Under the pieces are notes generated by a model, which searched no databases, was not told where the DNA came from, and saw only the letters and a list, made by a program, of their open reading frames with translations. From Dreissena polymorpha (Eukaryota; Mollusca; Bivalvia; Myida; Dreissenidae), in the NCBI RefSeq assembly GCF_020536995.1, contig NC_068357.1, positions 68,632,230 to 68,696,229 on the forward strand: a stretch of DNA of 64,000 nucleotides, given 5' to 3'. Of this stretch, positions 22,412-34,593 are shown piece after piece. Positions within the stretch are counted from its first letter, which is position 1. Every line of letters starts with the position of its first letter. Made by a program: the position numbers and the translations under genes.

Positions 22412-22857
22412 AGTGATATTATGGGCATCTAACAGTTTATAGGTGTCTATCGTAACCGTCGTTTATTTTTGGTGATTTCACTTCATATATACTTATATTT
22501 GTTAATGCAGCATCAACATACTAAAACAATATCACGGAAAGAGAAAAATAATGCATTTGAATATCAACCGTACTTTCGTTTGACAACTGATCATGCATGT
22601 ACGATGTGAGCCTAAATTTTGTTTTAGTGCAGATTCATTCATACGACACAACGACACAATTTTGTTTTACGGATCAATTCGGCTTAGAGGACTGAGTGAG
22701 TCACGTAAGAATATCGAATATAAAATATATTTTTATAAACAACTGGTAGCAAGATGAGTTGCAGATAATTGGTCAGTTACCACATTTTTACTAACTCTTT
22801 TGACCGGTTAATTCTTTTCAGCTCAATTCAACAGTGAAAAATGCCCATAATATCACT
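22412..22857. mobile_element. TTAA-target inverted-repeat element (446 bp)
   Basis: Terminal inverted repeats AGTGATATTATGGGCAT are exact at both ends. The left flank is TTAA (22408-22411) and the right flank TGAA (22858-22861), a one-base decay of the target copy. The homologous flank at about 11506-11520 reads GAGTTTAAGT without an insert, so it acts as an empty site. The interior (22583-22690) resembles the interior of the element at 38506. There is no transposase, so it is a piggyBac-like MITE by target site only. Confidence 0.85.
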
Positions 22858-23726
22858 TGAAGTGTCACAAAATACGGGGTAGAATGAGTTATGCCTTGGC
22901 ATTGCCGAAAGGGTTTAGATATGCGCGTTCCCTATACAACTTCTACTGATCAAGCGAACATTATTTGTTCCTCGTGTGTAAAACTATTAATTTAAGTGAA
23001 TTTCTTGAGCCATTTCTTCTGAACTATTATACTAGTTTAAATATAAAACCATTATCTTCTTGAATCTTTTTAGTCAGTATCATAATCATTATATTACTCG
23101 CTTTTAGCACTTGGAATATGCAAAAATTTCATTAAAAACATTACTTATACAAAGACAATCATATTGATGTGTGTATAACAAAATAACACAAAAACCTTAG
23201 CTTTTATATAGACGATATGCAAAACAACCAGCGAAAAGTAACATCATAAAAAATTAACAGGAGACCAAAAGTGTATTTGTTTTCACTAACATTGCCCAAA
23301 AATTAGGGTTAAGTGATCGGTAAAATATTTGTTTAACTGTTACTCTTATAATGATATTTACTGTCAGATATATTTCAAATAATTTATGTATCTAGCATTA
23401 TTTATTTACGAAATTGAAGAGTAATTAAAGGTAATTTAGCAAACGTGACATAATGTAATACAAGTGACCAAACATTCATTACGGAATACAAAAATATGTG
23501 TAAGGTCGTGATCGGATTAGTAGAAACAAAGGACCTTTGTAGTTCTAAAGACCTTTTATGTTGCGTTTTTTACCCAGAAGATCTATAGTGGTTTATTTTT
23601 GTCGCATCGTTCTGACGTGCTAGAGGATTTAAACGGCGCCAGAACAAAGAGGCCCGAAAAAAAGCCTTTATCTTTTTTGCAAGTGCGCTTGCTGGAAACT
23701 TAAAAACACACACACTAGAATGGCAA

Positions 23727-24052
23727 ATAAGAGGCGACAGCACGACAATTTTGTAACTGTCACGATAAATAAATGTGTCGATCTTTCACCCATCTTGGGC
23801 GCTTTAATGTTTTATTCTAGCTTGTTGGTGTTTTTGCACTTTGACGACCAGAAAACACGACAAAAAACATATATACCCACCGAAACGACAAATATGATAT
23901 TTGTCGCCATCTTGTGTACAACATTTGTGGGCTAGTTCGAAGGGCGACAATATGACATCTAGCAAACACGAACGACTAACAAAAGGCGCTAAAAAGCAAA
24001 AAACAATTCGTACGAGACATGGATTTGTCGTGTTGTCGTCTTGCTTTCTTTC
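23727..24052. mobile_element. Short inverted-repeat element with palindromic interior
   Basis: The left end AGGCGACAGCACGACAA is matched by an inverted, imperfect copy near 24027-24048 (TTGTCGTGTTGTCGTC). Inside lies CGACAAATATGATATTTGTC (from 23886), a near-perfect palindrome, and several further CGACA words. No ORF has recognisable similarity. The second copy lies at about 30803-31128 because of the tandem duplication. Confidence 0.55.
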
Positions 24053-24351
24053 CAATATCATTTAACATTATGTTCTAAGCTTGGCATTTTTGTTTATTTT
24101 AAGTTGATTTAGCAAATATGGGCAAACGAGGCATAACTAATTGCAAACTGCCATGTACATTTGTGGATATGCTAAAATTGAGAAAAATTGAACATTAAAA
24201 AACGTAAGGGATCGGCACCAAAAAAATATGAATAGGTATGGTTGGTTGATGCAAACGCCCAACAAATATGGTTCCGTTGTGAATAAAAGCACGCGTTAAC
24301 TTTTGTTAAATACAAAACGATTGTGATACACACGACCCTTAAAGGAACGTC

Positions 24352-25024
24352 AACCAGATAAAAAAGATCGTCTTGCTTTCTAATTAAAGGGACCGTCAAC
24401 CAGATTGACGAAAAACAGAAAAGTTCTAAAATACCGTATTTTTTTACAATTATTTGTTTAAATTGATTAAATATCACGACTGGTATATTACATTACTTGA
24501 AAAAGTTGTTAAGTTTTCATATTTTCAGTATATTCAGTCATAAAACTTTACTGGGTGTTGCAGACTAGCATCATTGTTCAAAATAGCAGGATGATGATAA
24601 AACAATAACGGTGTTCCGGGACTGGGAATGTCGACCACCCATATATTTCAATTGTTGTGTCACATCTAATGCTTATCAATTCTTTGAAGTTTCGACACTC
24701 CGAATATGGTCATGGCATTTCCGAAACTCCAAATTTAGTAAGGGGTATATTTAGAAGTGGTTGCTGGGGCTAATACTAGAATTCGATTGGTCAAAATGAT
24801 GTAATTTGCATGGTTTTATTTATAATTAATTTACGTCCGATTAAAACGACGCCCGAAGCCCGCAGAACACGTTAAGACTCTGAAACAAGTGGGTCGTGTT
24901 TCTCATTAACGAAATATAAATTTTTGGGGATTGAGAAAGCATTGTTCAGTAAGTTAATATTGTTATTCTATGGTTATTGAGTTGTATTAATACGTGTAAA
25001 TTAATTGATACATTTTTGGTTTGA
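24352..25024. mobile_element. Truncated left part of a long-TIR element
   Basis: Identical to the left end of the complete element at 31428-33051, but it stops at the tandem-duplication boundary. It lacks the right terminal repeat for that reason and not because of independent decay. Confidence 0.85.
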
Positions 25025-25719
25025 GTGATTATAACAAATTATCGTGAATCCATTTTGAAGAAATAAAAAAAAACACTTATTGCACCACACGCAAAATAAT
25101 TTAGTCAATACAAATATAACGAAACAATTTTATGTCATATATATATGTTCGAGGTTGTATATGGCTTTAAAGCCGCCTTAGTTTGTAATGTGAAAATAAC
25201 AAATCGTAGATAAGTTCCTATTCAAGCACATTTGAAAGACCAGCATTAGGCTCGTTTTCTTTGATGCCATAAGAAAGGAAACAAACGTCCGGAGACATTC
25301 TTAGGCGAGAAGTTCGTTAAGCAAAAGAATCTTTAACTTGGGGCAAGTGATCTATTCACTACACAATAGAAAAAACAACAGCATCAAAAATATAATATGA
25401 TTTCAAGATTCGGGGTTTCAATCAGCCTTTTCAAAAATATCAACACATGGTAACAATACGCACAATCTAAAATAAATTTCAAACCGATAGCATCACAAGT
25501 TAAAGTTGAAAAAGCAATGCAAGAGATCATTAATTGGATTTCATTGCAAATTAATTACTAGTTTGTTAATACACACCAGGGAAACATATTTGTAACTTTT
25601 GGAGGTAACATTAAAAGAATAGAATATATCAATATGCTTATTTGAGACCACAAATGAATGCAAGGAAACGCCAATCTTCACAGAAATGCCAATCTAACTT
25701 AAAAAATTATCAAACTTAC

Positions 25720-26621
25720 CGTCAGCGTCGAAGTCTTGCAGGAACTGTTTGACCACGGCGTCATCCGGGTTCTGCTTGTACACGACCTTCAGCAATGTCT
25801 TGAGTTCCTTCGCCTCGATTGTTCTATTTCCGTTGCTGTCGAGCATCATGAAGTACTCGGTGATCACTGTAGTATATTGGTTCTGATTTTCATCGTTGAC
25901 AATAACAATGTTTGTTATTTCATACAATACAATCGCACATGATCGAGTATAATAACAACTTAGAATGTGTATGCTACGTAAAACGTAACACCGCATTCGG
26001 CGAATATTATAAAGCATTCCGGAATGCTTATTCCGGACTATAAACGGTGTTACATTTTCATTAAGTTGTACGACACGATAAACAGACAATTTATTAGTTT
26101 CCTTTTCACATTTTTGCGTACGAAACATGCATGTATATTACGAATAGCAGTTGACATTGCAGCCTATAGATTTAATAAAGATAATTAACATTATCTAAAT
26201 TTAATGCGCTATGAATAATTCTAATGAAGCCCATTTTTATAGGCATGATTTTGGTATTGTTAAGAGGAATCAGCTATAAAGGAAATAATGTATGTGGACT
26301 CGATTGCCCAATCAGTCAAAGGTTATGACACAAGTGGAAGATTTCAGTTTAGCATTCGCATTATTAATCATTTACTCTTAAAATTATGGTGTATCTTTTC
26401 TAATGAAATTACAATACGCATGTAAAGCAAAACGTTTTATAAGCATAAGACGTGAGAAAGCAACGTCTTTCATTAGCGCCTGTTTGTTACTCTAAACGCA
26501 ATAAGCATACAAAAAGGAAAGATTATTGTCAAGAAGTATGCCATTAAAAAAAATATTTAAATAACTATACATTTTAATATAAATAAATATTAAAACACTT
26601 ACGTTGATCTTCACTTGCCAT
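25720..26621 (-). CDS. Duplicated exons 1 and 2 of the EF-hand gene
   Basis: Exon 1' is 26621-26603 (MASEDQ then a phase-1 donor gtaagt) and exon 2' is 25866-25720, encoding EF loop DSNGNRTIEAKE and the start of the second loop. Both are identical to 19546-19528 and 18791-18645. No copies of exons 3 and 4 follow before the next unit. Exon 2 is 147 nt and symmetric (phase 1-1), so a transcript from this promoter could splice exon 2' to exon 2 in frame, adding 49 residues, or to exon 3, giving the ordinary protein. Exon 1 has no acceptor and would be skipped. Which forms exist is inference. Confidence 0.85.
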
Positions 26622-29486
26622 ATGTAACAAAACAAACAGACAAATGATATTATAATACGATTACTAATGATCATAATATTACTTATAACAATACATTAAA
26701 CACATTCAATAAAAAACTGAAAATGGGTCATGTTGCATCAATATCAACTTGAAAAATATTGAAAACCTCAATGTTCAATCACTCAACTCATAAAAGCTTC
26801 ACATATATCTAACAATAAACTTGAATAAAGGATCAGACTCGTTTGACTAATCGTTTGAGAGTAAAAAGTTGACATAAAATAAAATAAAATGTAAATGGTA
26901 TGTCTTATATATGTTTCAGAGTTTGCGATTAAAGCCGTAAAGATCCTATATATTCTAGTAAATGCATTAAGACAATTGCAGGCAAGAACTACCGAGAAGT
27001 GTCCAAGTGATGTTATTTTACGACCTTGGAAAAAACACATAAACACGTTGTCTTGCAACGACTTGGTACACATGCACTCATATTTCAAAACTTGCCTCAA
27101 CCATAAACTAGATAGGCCTTTCAGAGTGTGTTAAAACTACAATTATTTGGACAAATAATTTTAAATGGTTCACACAGTTGACTTGATGATTCAAAAGCAA
27201 GTGTGCCTATATGTTTTGGCTGAATGCAACACATCGGGATAAGTGAGCTTAAATTCTAAATTAAAGTGACGCGTTTAACATTATGTTAATGCTGGACCAA
27301 TTCAGACTCATTGATTACTTTACGGTGCTCTTTTCGTACGATGACTTCCGTACAAAATCAAGTAAAGACCCAACTGAAGAGGTAGCTTATATAAACTTTT
27401 ATTTTATGTAACTTAATGTATTATTGGTTTAATTACTCATATACTTTGCATATTTAATCTAAGACCTTAGAAAAAAATTATTGAGATGAGTTTACGTGAA
27501 AGCATCTCTTTAACAAATGTATATTTTGCCCGTGATTGCGCATAAGCACCCAGCTTCTGTACAGGTTATTTGTTGAGATAATATTCCACTTCTTAGCATT
27601 AAGAACGTGTCAGATCAAATGTTGTCCGTAAATGAAACGCCGATGCATACCTTTCAAAGTTAATTGTAATATGTTTACATTTCAATTCGAATGGTTTTAC
27701 ATAATATGTATGTATACATTTCTATTCATGGACAGTGCTTTACTTTGTAGGATCACATGGGATATTTGACTACCGCACTGACTTAAACATGTGGATGCAT
27801 TAAATTAGCTATAACAAGATTCAACGCACTTCTGACATGACAATTATGCCGACATTCAAATTATTCAAATTGTGCAGGTCAACAAACCTTATTTCAGTGT
27901 ACCACTTAAACAATGTCAGATACACTGCCTGGTGTCGGATAATCCAACAGCAGTTGAAAGACCTTGGCGTAGTATTCGCATTGCGGACACATCCGATAAT
28001 TACACAATGTTTTACATTTTTAAGTCGGTGTATGTTTACAATAAGATTCGCATAGATAAGATTTTTATTTGACCATTCTGTATTTTCAAATACGCAGTGG
28101 TAGTAAGCCATGATATTCAAGATGGGAACGTCCATGCCAAGACAGGTTTTTTCCGCCGTTTTATATCATTTATTACTTTCAGCCTTTATAGTAAGAAAGT
28201 TACATGCGTTTATTTTGTAATAATATTCGTTCCATATCTCGATGAAAGCCCAGCGGGTTATATATTTTAAGGTCCGTTTACAAATCGGGATACATGTAAA
28301 TAATAGAATAGGGACTTAATCCCAGAAAAACACAAAACGTAATTGTAATGGTATATATTCGGTATACGATTGGTTGATGGTGCACTAAATATGCTTCTGT
28401 ATTTGCAAAACTGTTTTGATTAAACGATTGCAAAATGGGTTATGGAAAACGCCATTTGATCAATTTTATAAGTAAATAAATGTCAAGTTCTTGGGAAATA
28501 CGCCTTTCCCGGGTCTCTAATGGAACCGCGACTTAGTGTCGGAAATCGTGGAAGAACAAACAGGCGGTAAAATGTAGTGGTATATTGCGCTAAATGTGCT
28601 TCTCTATTTTTAAACACTGGAGACACATCCAAATTAAATACCTTTCAGTAAAAACAAATAATATGGAAATTGCAGCTATAATTCAGAATTCGTCCTACCT
28701 TTCGCTAGTGCAGTATCGTTAGTCAATAAGGTAAGAGTGTTGGGACACACTTTGGATTATCAGATAATGCATCGTCAGGCGCGGAATGACCTAATAATCT
28801 TCGAAACACACACACAGAATATATCGTTCTAGAGTTTGTCTCGCGTCCCCAAAAGTCACTTTTTTACGCCCCCACCCCAGATTTGTTTTGTATTCCAGTT
28901 TTGCAGAGTACAAAGTCATCCCTTAGAAACTTAAGTTCTCATAGCCGGAAAGTCACAGCGTTCGGAACAGTCAGTCTGTCAAATGGTCTACATAGTTCGG
29001 CAGCCTACGACAGTATCATGCAAAATTAACTGCACAAGTGTGTGATAAAAAAACATTTAATCGGAATATTTTCGATGGTCACACGTCCCTTTTGTCGCTT
29101 GACACAGACATAATATAGTTTCATGTTTCGCTCTTATTGTGGCAAACTAAGCATTACACATTAGTTAAATAAACATTATTGTGTGGGTTTTTTTATTCGG
29201 GAAGAATACCATTTGGTGGTCGGTCTAGCTTAATTCCTTACAAAGCAAACCATTACATATATTTCCCCATTTATATTCTGATTTGTTTTTCAAATGATAT
29301 AAATAACGAGATAAAATTGGTCATTCAAGTTCTCCATTGTAAAACGACAGCGGAAGGAAAAAATAAGCAAACACGTTGTTTGAAACATGTAGAATGGCGT
29401 AAAGGCAATGACTTACTCGGACGTGCGATCAGCTCGATAAAGAGTTTGGGGCGAGCGCTGAGTTTTAAACAAGTGGACGAGTTTAA

Positions 29487-29932
29487 AGTGATATTATGGG
29501 CATCTAACAGTTTATAGGTGTCTATCGTAACCGTCGTTTATTTTTGGTGATTTCACTTCATATATACTTATATTTGTTAATGCAGCATCAACATACTAAA
29601 ACAATATCACGGAAAGAGAAAAATAATGCATTTGAATATCAACCGTACTTTCGTTTGACAACTGATCATGCATGTACGATGTGAGCCTAAATTTTGTTTT
29701 AGTGCAGATTCATTCATACGACACAACGACACAATTTTGTTTTACGGATCAATTCGGCTTAGAGGACTGAGTGAGTCACGTAAGAATATCGAATATAAAA
29801 TATATTTTTATAAACAACTGGTAGCAAGATGAGTTGCAGATAATTGGTCAGTTACCACATTTTTACTAACTCTTTTGACCGGTTAATTCTTTTCAGCTCA
29901 ATTCAACAGTGAAAAATGCCCATAATATCACT
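29487..29932. mobile_element. TTAA-target element, duplicated copy
   Basis: Copy of the 446-bp element at 22412-22857 carried along by the tandem duplication. It is not an independent insertion. Confidence 0.85.
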
Positions 29933-31427
29933 TGAAGTGTCACAAAATACGGGGTAGAATGAGTTATGCCTTGGCATTGCCGAAAGGGTTTAGATATGCG
30001 CGTTCCCTATACAACTTCTACTGATCAAGCGAACATTATTTGTTCCTCGTGTGTAAAACTATTAATTTAAGTGAATTTCTTGAGCCATTTCTTCTGAACT
30101 ATTATACTAGTTTAAATATAAAACCATTATCTTCTTGAATCTTTTTAGTCAGTATCATAATCATTATATTACTCGCTTTTAGCACTTGGAATATGCAAAA
30201 ATTTCATTAAAAACATTACTTATACAAAGACAATCATATTGATGTGTGTATAACAAAATAACACAAAAACCTTAGCTTTTATATAGACGATATGCAAAAC
30301 AACCAGCGAAAAGTAACATCATAAAAAATTAACAGGAGACCAAAAGTGTATTTGTTTTCACTAACATTGCCCAAAAATTAGGGTTAAGTGATCGGTAAAA
30401 TATTTGTTTAACTGTTACTCTTATAATGATATTTACTGTCAGATATATTTCAAATAATTTATGTATCTAGCATTATTTATTTACGAAATTGAAGAGTAAT
30501 TAAAGGTAATTTAGCAAACGTGACATAATGTAATACAAGTGACCAAACATTCATTACGGAATACAAAAATATGTGTAAGGTCGTGATCGGATTAGTAGAA
30601 ACAAAGGACCTTTGTAGTTCTAAAGACCTTTTATGTTGCGTTTTTTACCCAGAAGATCTATAGTGGTTTATTTTTGTCGCATCGTTCTGACGTGCTAGAG
30701 GATTTAAACGGCGCCAGAACAAAGAGGCCCGAAAAAAAAGCCTTTATCTTTTTTGCAAGTGCGCTTGCTGGAAACTTAAAAACACACACACTAGAATGGC
30801 AAATAAGAGGCGACAGCACGACAATTTTGTAACTGTCACGATAAATAAATGTGTCGATCTTTCACCCATCTTGGGCGCTTTAATGTTTTATTCTAGCTTG
30901 TTGGTGTTTTTGCACTTTGACGACCAGAAAACACGACAAAAAACATATATACCCACCGAAACGACAAATATGATATTTGTCGCCATCTTGTGTACAACAT
31001 TTGTGGGCTAGTTCGAAGGGCGACAATATGACATCTAGCAAACACGAACGACTAACAAAAGGCGCTAAAAAGCAAAAAACAATTCGTACGAGACATGGAT
31101 TTGTCGTGTTGTCGTCTTGCTTTCTTTCCAATATCATTTAACATTATGTTCTAAGCTTGGCATTTTTGTTTATTTTAAGTTGATTTAGCAAATATGGGCA
31201 AACGAGGCATAACTAATTGCAAACTGCCATGTACATTTGTGGATATGCTAAAATTGAGAAAAATTGAACATTAAAAAACGTAAGGGATCGGCACCAAAAA
31301 AATATGAATAGGTATGGTTGGTTGATGCAAACGCCCAACAAATATGGTTCCGTTGTGAATAAAAGCACGCGTTAACTTTTGTTAAATACAAAACGATTGT
31401 GATACACACGACCCTTAAAGGAACGTC

Positions 31428-33051
31428 AACCAGATAAAAAAGATCGTCTTGCTTTCTAATTAAAGGGACCGTCAACCAGATTGACGAAAAACAGAAAAGT
31501 TCTAAAATACCGTATTTTTTTACAATTATTTGTTTAAATTGATTAAATATCACGACTGGTATATTACATTACTTGAAAAAGTTGTTAAGTTTTCATATTT
31601 TCAGTATATTCAGTCATAAAACTTTACTGGGTGTTGCAGACTAGCATCATTGTTCAAAATAGCAGGATGATGATAAAACAATAACGGTGTTCCGGGACTG
31701 GGAATGTCGACCACCCATATATTTCAATTGTTGTGTCACATCTAATGCTTATCAATTCTTTGAAGTTTCGACACTCCGAATATGGTCATGGCATTTCCGA
31801 AACTCCAAATTTAGTAAGGGGTATATTTAGAAGTGGTTGCTGGGGCTAATACTAGAATTCGATTGGTCAAAATGATGTAATTTGCATGGTTTTATTTATA
31901 ATTAATTTACGTCCGATTAAAACGACGCCCGAAGCCCGCAGAACACGTTAAGACTCTGAAACAAGTGGGTCGTGTTTCTCATTAACGAAATATAAATTTT
32001 TGGGGATTGAGAAAGCATTGTTCAGTAAGTTAATATTGTTATTCTATGGTTATTGAGTTGTATTAATACGTGTAAATTAATTGATACATTTTTGGTTTGA
32101 GTGACTATTTAAGTCTGATTAATGAACTCTGTAATGAGGGTAAAGGAAAACCACACAGTCATTTGTGAATGTAACATAGTTTTCATTTCAATTATGAGTT
32201 ATTGTATCAGTTGAGACCATTGGTGTGTAATTTTCATTATATTATATGTTATTATTACGCACATGTTTTTTAGATTCTGCATATTGTCATTTGCTTATTA
32301 TACTTTTCATTCGCATTGTTAATTACAGGTAACCGTCCAAACGTCACTAACGTCACAAAGATTGTACGTACGATGATGTATGTCAGAATCGTCACATAGA
32401 ACGTATTTGTGAACGTCAAATATATTTGTAATCGTCATATTCGTCATAGTCTTCGCATTTGTCATCGTTACCATAACCGTCGTAGACGTAATTGTCGACG
32501 TAGTACTTGTTCACGTCGGCGTCGTCGGCGGCACTGTTTATGTAGACGAAATAAAGGTGTAAACGTGACGCGTTTATTGCAATGACTAGCCCCCAAAACT
32601 TTATATTGTCGGACCTAGACCTAGTCGGGTTCGACTGGCTCGCCACACTGGGTAATTGTACCAGGTAACTACCAGATAACTATAAATAACGAAAGTAGAT
32701 TGATCATCATCGTCTCGTGATAAACCCAGGAATGCAAATTGTGCATGCGTAGTGAATTGTTTATATTATATATATATATATAATGATCAATCTACTTGCG
32801 TTATTTATAGTGTGTTTATCGTTACCTTTTTTCGCGATGTACTTTCGATTTCACATCGCGAAATTATATAACCGAGTATACTAAAAATATTAAATTTTTT
32901 CATGAAATGTTATATACCAGTCGTTATATTTTAATTAATATAAACTAATAATTGTAAAAAAAATACGGTATTTTAGAACTTTTCGTTTTTTCGTCAATCT
33001 GGTCGACGGTCCCTTTAATTAGAAAGCAAGACGATCTTTTTTATCTGGTTG
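31428..33051. mobile_element. DNA element with ~200-bp terminal inverted repeats
   Basis: The ends are inverted copies: CAACCAGATAAAAAAGATCG at the left, and its reverse complement closing at 33051. Identity is high for about 100 bp and weakens inward to roughly 210 bp. Inside the repeat there is a TTAA followed by AGGGACCGTC on both arms, so a TTAA-type element may be nested in, or co-terminal with, the larger repeat. The interior holds an inverted pair at 32678-32812 and an acidic Asp/Tyr-rich ORF on the minus strand (32646-32416). No transposase was recognised. Confidence 0.7.
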
Positions 33052-33805
33052 TATATTTACAGCATTAATAAAGAGTAAATTTTAAAAATAAGAATATAAG
33101 TGGTTCACGTGAACTTTTGTAGGTTTATGAAATAAAGGAAACGAATCTTTCAGATAAATATTGTTTACACAGCTTTATCATGTTAAATATGTCAAGGGAG
33201 ACAAAAAGCAAATTCTTGGTTTAATCGTTTGATGATTTATCCTCCTCCCGATTGTATAAACGCTGGTTAAAGTTACCGCTCGGTAACATTCAAACCTTGG
33301 TAACTTTGCGGTTATTCAGGTATAGTCACCTTCAAGGTAACTCGACTGTATAAACACGATATACCATTGTGTACACACCGGTCTTTCTGACCTGTGTGAA
33401 TGCGCGCTAAGCATTGTGGGAAACGGACTTTTTTCCATCATGGCGTTGGTAAACATAATAAACACGGAAGTGAAAAATGGTAATTAATTATTATCAAAAA
33501 CAGGCCCCATCAAACCGGGACAGCTGTACTATATACATGGATGCAGTTTGTGCTTCAAAAGGAGCCACTTTTCATGTCAGTCTATTGTTTGTAATAATCA
33601 CTAAACACGTAACTTAGACTAACTAAACACGTTGCAAGACTGTATCTTCGAAATAGTAAATAAATCAAAATCATAAATAAATATTTATAATTAAATACCT
33701 GCTGAAATTTGAGAACGTAAACGATTTAAAATAAACGCTGTGAACATTACAAGGAATCTTACATGTAGTCCTCATGTGTGAGAGGATTAATCAGGGATAA
33801 AATAA

Positions 33806-33934
33806 ATGGAGTTCAAAGGATCTAACATTTTGAGGAGGACGTCATGGTATCTCGGACATTTGGCACTTTCATATATTTATTTAGTAGATACTGAAAATGC
33901 TGAATGTGCTTATTGCAACATCAAAGACGAGCAG
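33806..33934 (+). CDS. Unrecognised start exon, 43 codons
   Basis: ATG in an open frame of 43 codons ending CAG, followed by a good donor (gtgaga). The peptide begins MEFKGSNILRRTSWYLGHLA, runs into a short hydrophobic stretch (LALSYIYLV) and ends in an acidic segment with CAYC. No later exons could be linked and no family was recognised. It could be the first exon of a gene carried by the surrounding candidate element, or chance; the lack of stops, clear donor and position just inside an inverted repeat favour a real exon. Confidence 0.35.
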
Positions 33935-34009
33935 GTGAGATTTTTACAGCTTTATTTTTCTTGACATAATGATGTATGTTTTCCATTTAATTTATATGGC
34001 GCTCTAGTC

Positions 34010-34435
34010 TTATTTATAAGACGCGCAAAGAATTTAGAGATACTTTTTATATGGGCTAAATTCTTTGCTCCAAATATCACCCATATAAAAAGTAGCTTAA
34101 TATTTAAGAGCGTCAAAAATTTGGACTAATGGCACTAAATTTTAGCTCGGCTGTTATCGGGGAAAACCCTAGGTATTGTCATAGCTCGTCGTCAGATGTC
34201 CGCGTCGTGCTTAAACCTTTACATCGGCTCTAAAATCAAAGTGCTTCCACCTATAACATTGAAACCTCACATGTATATGCACCGTGATGATTTCTACACA
34301 CCACACCCATTTTGTGGTCACTCTGTCAAAGGTCAAGGTCACTAACCTCTAAAAATTCTTTTAATAAATTTCATTTATTCAAAACTGCACCGCAGCCTAG
34401 CTTGGCACCCATAATGTGGTGCTCTTGTTTATATA
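34010..34435. repeat. Inverted repeat plus mollusc-type dispersed repeat
   Basis: 34010-34130 contains two interlocked inverted repeats (GCAAAGAATTTAG with CTAAATTCTTTGC, and ACTTTTTATATGGG with CCCATATAAAAAGT). It runs into 34150-34432, which has the GGTCAAGGTCACTAACCT and GTGGTGCTCTTGTT words that I recognise, from memory only, as a dispersed repeat in bivalve genomes. No ORF. Confidence 0.5.
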
Positions 34436-34593
34436 TAATTTAAAAAATGTATTAATAACCAGAATAGTTTATGCATGTATAAATAAAAAGATACAGCCAT
34501 GAACAGTGTTTTAATTTTTAATAAATATGCTTTGATTGCGTATATGCAAAACAATGAAGTCCATATATTGTTAACTGATTTTTAAAATGTTGA

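Larger units (their letters stand above)
17950..25024. repeat. Tandem duplication, 7.08-kb unit, copy 1
   Basis: The unit holds exons 1 and 2 and about 5.4 kb of 5' flank of the EF-hand gene. It is followed directly by a second copy at 25025-32100. I see three differences: one base near 19358, one near 20729 and one extra A in a homopolymer of copy 2. Copy 1 starts at GTGA (17950), and the same GTGA follows copy 2 at 32101, so the junction shows 4 bp of microhomology. The right edge falls inside a long-TIR element. Confidence 0.97.
25025..32100. repeat. Tandem duplication, 7.08-kb unit, copy 2
   Basis: Head-to-tail copy of 17950-24024 onward, offset 7,075 bp (7,076 after a homopolymer A near 30728). 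It is upstream of copy 1 with respect to the minus-strand EF-hand gene, so it supplies a second promoter region and second copies of exons 1 and 2. Its right edge lies mid-way through the long-TIR element. Confidence 0.97.
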
